From SBAX01 sp964646605 (GTDB lineage Bacteria; Planctomycetota; Phycisphaerae; UBA1845), in the NCBI GenBank assembly GCA_964646605.1, contig CAZYEX010000088.1:1-14236 (forward strand): a DNA stretch of 14,236 nt, in the 5' to 3' direction. The notes under the pieces are model-generated. The model did no database searches, was not told the DNA's origin, and worked only from the letters and a program-made list of their open reading frames with translations. Below are positions 13,072 through 14,236 of the stretch, one piece after another. The translations under genes and the position numbers were made by a program. The first letter of the stretch is position 1, and every line of letters begins with the position of its first letter.

Positions 13072-14136
13072 ATGACAGAGTGCCAACCAGCACGCACAAC
13101 GAAGGGCCTCGCGACGCTCGCGATGCTCAAAGCGAATTATGACGCTGGACGCGACCATATCGACATTTTCCTTCCATTCGTTGCCGATGTACTTCCATTG
13201 TTCAAGGATGCCACTTGCACGGCCGAGAAAGTCAGGTCGGCAGTCCGGGACACGCATGCGCTGGAAATACCCGAACACGCCATGCAAACACTCCTGCGAC
13301 GTTGCGTGAAAAAAGGGTTTCTGCGGCGTGAAGGCGGTGCTTTCTTCATCGACGAAGGCAGGCTAGGGCAAACCGGGTTACTCGTCCGGCGGCGCGAGGC
13401 GGAGGCTGAACAGGCCGAGCTTGCTCGCGCTTTCCGCAGTTTTGCCGCCAACAAGAATCGCACCATTGAATCTGACGATGCTGCCCTCGAAATGCTTCTA
13501 GCGTTTATGGAGTACTATCACGTTCCCCTTCTCTTGGGGCGGTCGACGGACCCGCGGATCGTTCCATCCTCCCACCTCAACCCAGCAGAGATGCGCCTGG
13601 TCGCGGGATTCATCAGCGACGTCTGCAACATGCAAGAAAAACTGCGTGGTGTTGTCCAGCGAATGATTGAGGGCTTCGTCCTCCAGAATGTCGCCTTCTT
13701 GAAGGACCTCGGTGTTGCTCGGCGGCGGTTTTCGAATCTCATGGTCTTCTTTGACACAAGGTTTGTTTTTCATGTGCTCGGGTTGGGTGACACCTCGAAC
13801 GTTCGCGCCGCGCGCGAGTCCTTTGCACTCTTGAAGGACACCGGGGCACGCACGGCTGTTTTTAACGTGACGATCCGAGAGATAAAGGGGATCCTGCGAG
13901 TTTACGAAGAGCGATTGCGTACGAAAGCGGGCACGCGGACGCTCCACCCAACCGAGCTGACGCGACATTTCCTGACCAAGGGATACGGGCCCAGTGATCT
14001 AAAACAGGTAATTGTGACTCTTGAGGAAGATCTGCAGAGACTCGGATTAGAGGTCAAACAGATTCCAGCCCACGTGCCAGAGTATACCTTGAATGAGGGT
14101 AACTCTTCAGCCGTCTGCAGGGGGTTGGTGGGGTAA
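13072..14136 (+). CDS. wHTH-PIN-like protein, 3' end replaced by insertion-sequence DNA
   Basis: I do not recognise a named family. Residues 12-95 (NYDAGRDHIDIFLPFVADVL, then IPEHAMQTLLRRCVKKGFLRREGGAFFID) look like a winged-helix-type domain. Residues 105-215 are helical. Residues 222-275 (NLMVFFDTRFVFHVLGLGD, then FNVTIREIKGIL) resemble the start of a PIN nuclease, with candidate acidic residues D228 and E270. The later PIN acidic residues are not evident before the frame enters probable IS sequence at residue 343; the last 11 residues and the stop codon are then IS-derived. The start is uncertain: the ATG at 13072 begins the ordered part, and the ATG at 12991 is an alternative. The frame is open to 12796, but that part is repeat DNA. 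The gene is visibly less GC-rich than its neighbours, suggesting transfer. A toxin or phage-defence role is inference. Confidence 0.6.
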   Translation: MTECQPARTTKGLATLAMLKANYDAGRDHIDIFLPFVADVLPLFKDATCTAEKVRSAVRDTHALEIPEHAMQTLLRRCVKKGFLRREGGAFFIDEGRLGQTGLLVRRREAEAEQAELARAFRSFAANKNRTIESDDAALEMLLAFMEYYHVPLLLGRSTDPRIVPSSHLNPAEMRLVAGFISDVCNMQEKLRGVVQRMIEGFVLQNVAFLKDLGVARRRFSNLMVFFDTRFVFHVLGLGDTSNVRAARESFALLKDTGARTAVFNVTIREIKGILRVYEERLRTKAGTRTLHPTELTRHFLTKGYGPSDLKQVIVTLEEDLQRLGLEVKQIPAHVPEYTLNEGNSSAVCRGLVG

Positions 14137-14236
14137 CGGGGGCAGGTTTCCGGTTTGGAAGCAGGTTCGCAGGGCGGCGGTGATGGTCTTGGTGGGATCG
14201 AGTCCGCGGAGACGGAGGGTGCGATAGACGCTCATG
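14099..14236 (-). mobile_element. Terminus of an IS66-like insertion sequence (continues past window)
   Basis: The frame of the PIN-like gene changes character at GTAACTCTTCAGCC (14099-14112). IS66-family ends usually begin with GTAA, which fits the outer edge of the element here. The transposase C-terminus lies just inside on the minus strand. The other end and the 8-bp target duplication expected of the family lie outside the window, so the boundary is provisional. Confidence 0.5.
14107..14236 (-). CDS. IS66-type transposase, C-terminal fragment
   Basis: Reading inward from the window edge on the minus strand gives MSVYRTLRLRGLDPTKTIT, then AALRTCFQTGNLPPLPHQPP and a TGA at 14109-14107. 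The pattern SVYRTLxLRGxDPxxTIxxALRTYxxTGxLPPLP is, from memory, the C-terminal end of IS66-type DDE transposases with a single long ORF. The usual tyrosine in ALRTY is cysteine here. The ATG at 14235 is probably internal; the catalytic DDE core would lie beyond the window. Only 43 codons are visible, so completeness cannot be judged. The gene ends 8 bases inside the proposed IS end and overlaps the tail of the PIN-like frame on the other strand. Confidence 0.6.
   Translation of the reverse strand, partial: MSVYRTLRLRGLDPTKTITAALRTCFQTGNLPPLPHQPPADG

Noticed and set aside
1..14236. tRNA or rRNA genes
   Set aside because: I looked through the intergenic gaps for cloverleaf and conserved rRNA strings and saw none.

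Overview
This GC-rich window most resembles the chromosome of an uncultured member of the Planctomycetota, probably Phycisphaerae-like. The evidence is a secreted multihaem cytochrome with a C-terminal dockerin-like calcium-binding tail, a Ser/Thr kinase fused to a membrane anchor and a long TPR array, secreted PQQ-type propeller and hypothetical proteins, and many small GC-rich palindromic repeats between genes. The lineage is an inference from family content; no rRNA or tRNA gene is present.

Layout. 1-792 (minus) is the N-terminal part of purH, cut by the window edge. 940-2205 (minus) is a secreted beta-propeller protein. 2386-2751 (minus) is a small hypothetical protein, and 3025-2855 (minus) a 56-residue membrane protein with a Gly-Pro repeat loop behind a recognisable promoter. 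3233-5917 (plus) is the kinase-TPR protein. It converges on a fumarylacetoacetate-hydrolase-family enzyme (5947-6843, minus), which is divergent from the pentahaem cytochrome-dockerin protein (7082-8992, plus). 9002-11651 (minus) is a tight three-gene operon: EamA transporter, then saccharopine-dehydrogenase-family oxidoreductase, then secreted hypothetical protein, joined by ATGA and GTGA stop/start overlaps.

11652-13071 holds no intact gene. It is a repeat and mobile-element graveyard: hairpin repeats, two copies of a composite palindrome plus TTCGAA-rich tract, and a degenerate group II intron whose domains V and VI are still legible but whose reverse transcriptase is reduced to an N-terminal stub. 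Beyond it, 13072-14136 (plus) encodes an unfamiliar protein with a winged-helix-like N-terminal half and a PIN-nuclease-like C-terminal half, of lower GC than its neighbours. Its 3' end runs into what looks like the terminus of an IS66-type insertion sequence, whose transposase C-terminus is read on the minus strand at the window edge.

The left 11.6 kb is ordinary chromosomal content: purine synthesis, envelope proteins, signalling and amino-acid metabolism. The most unusual material is on the right: the RT-deleted group II intron remnant, the variable-loop hairpin repeats, and the interrupted wHTH-PIN-like gene, a candidate toxin or defence nuclease. Start codons were chosen by ribosome-binding sites, signal peptides and gene overlaps, so several proteins are shorter than their maximal open frames.
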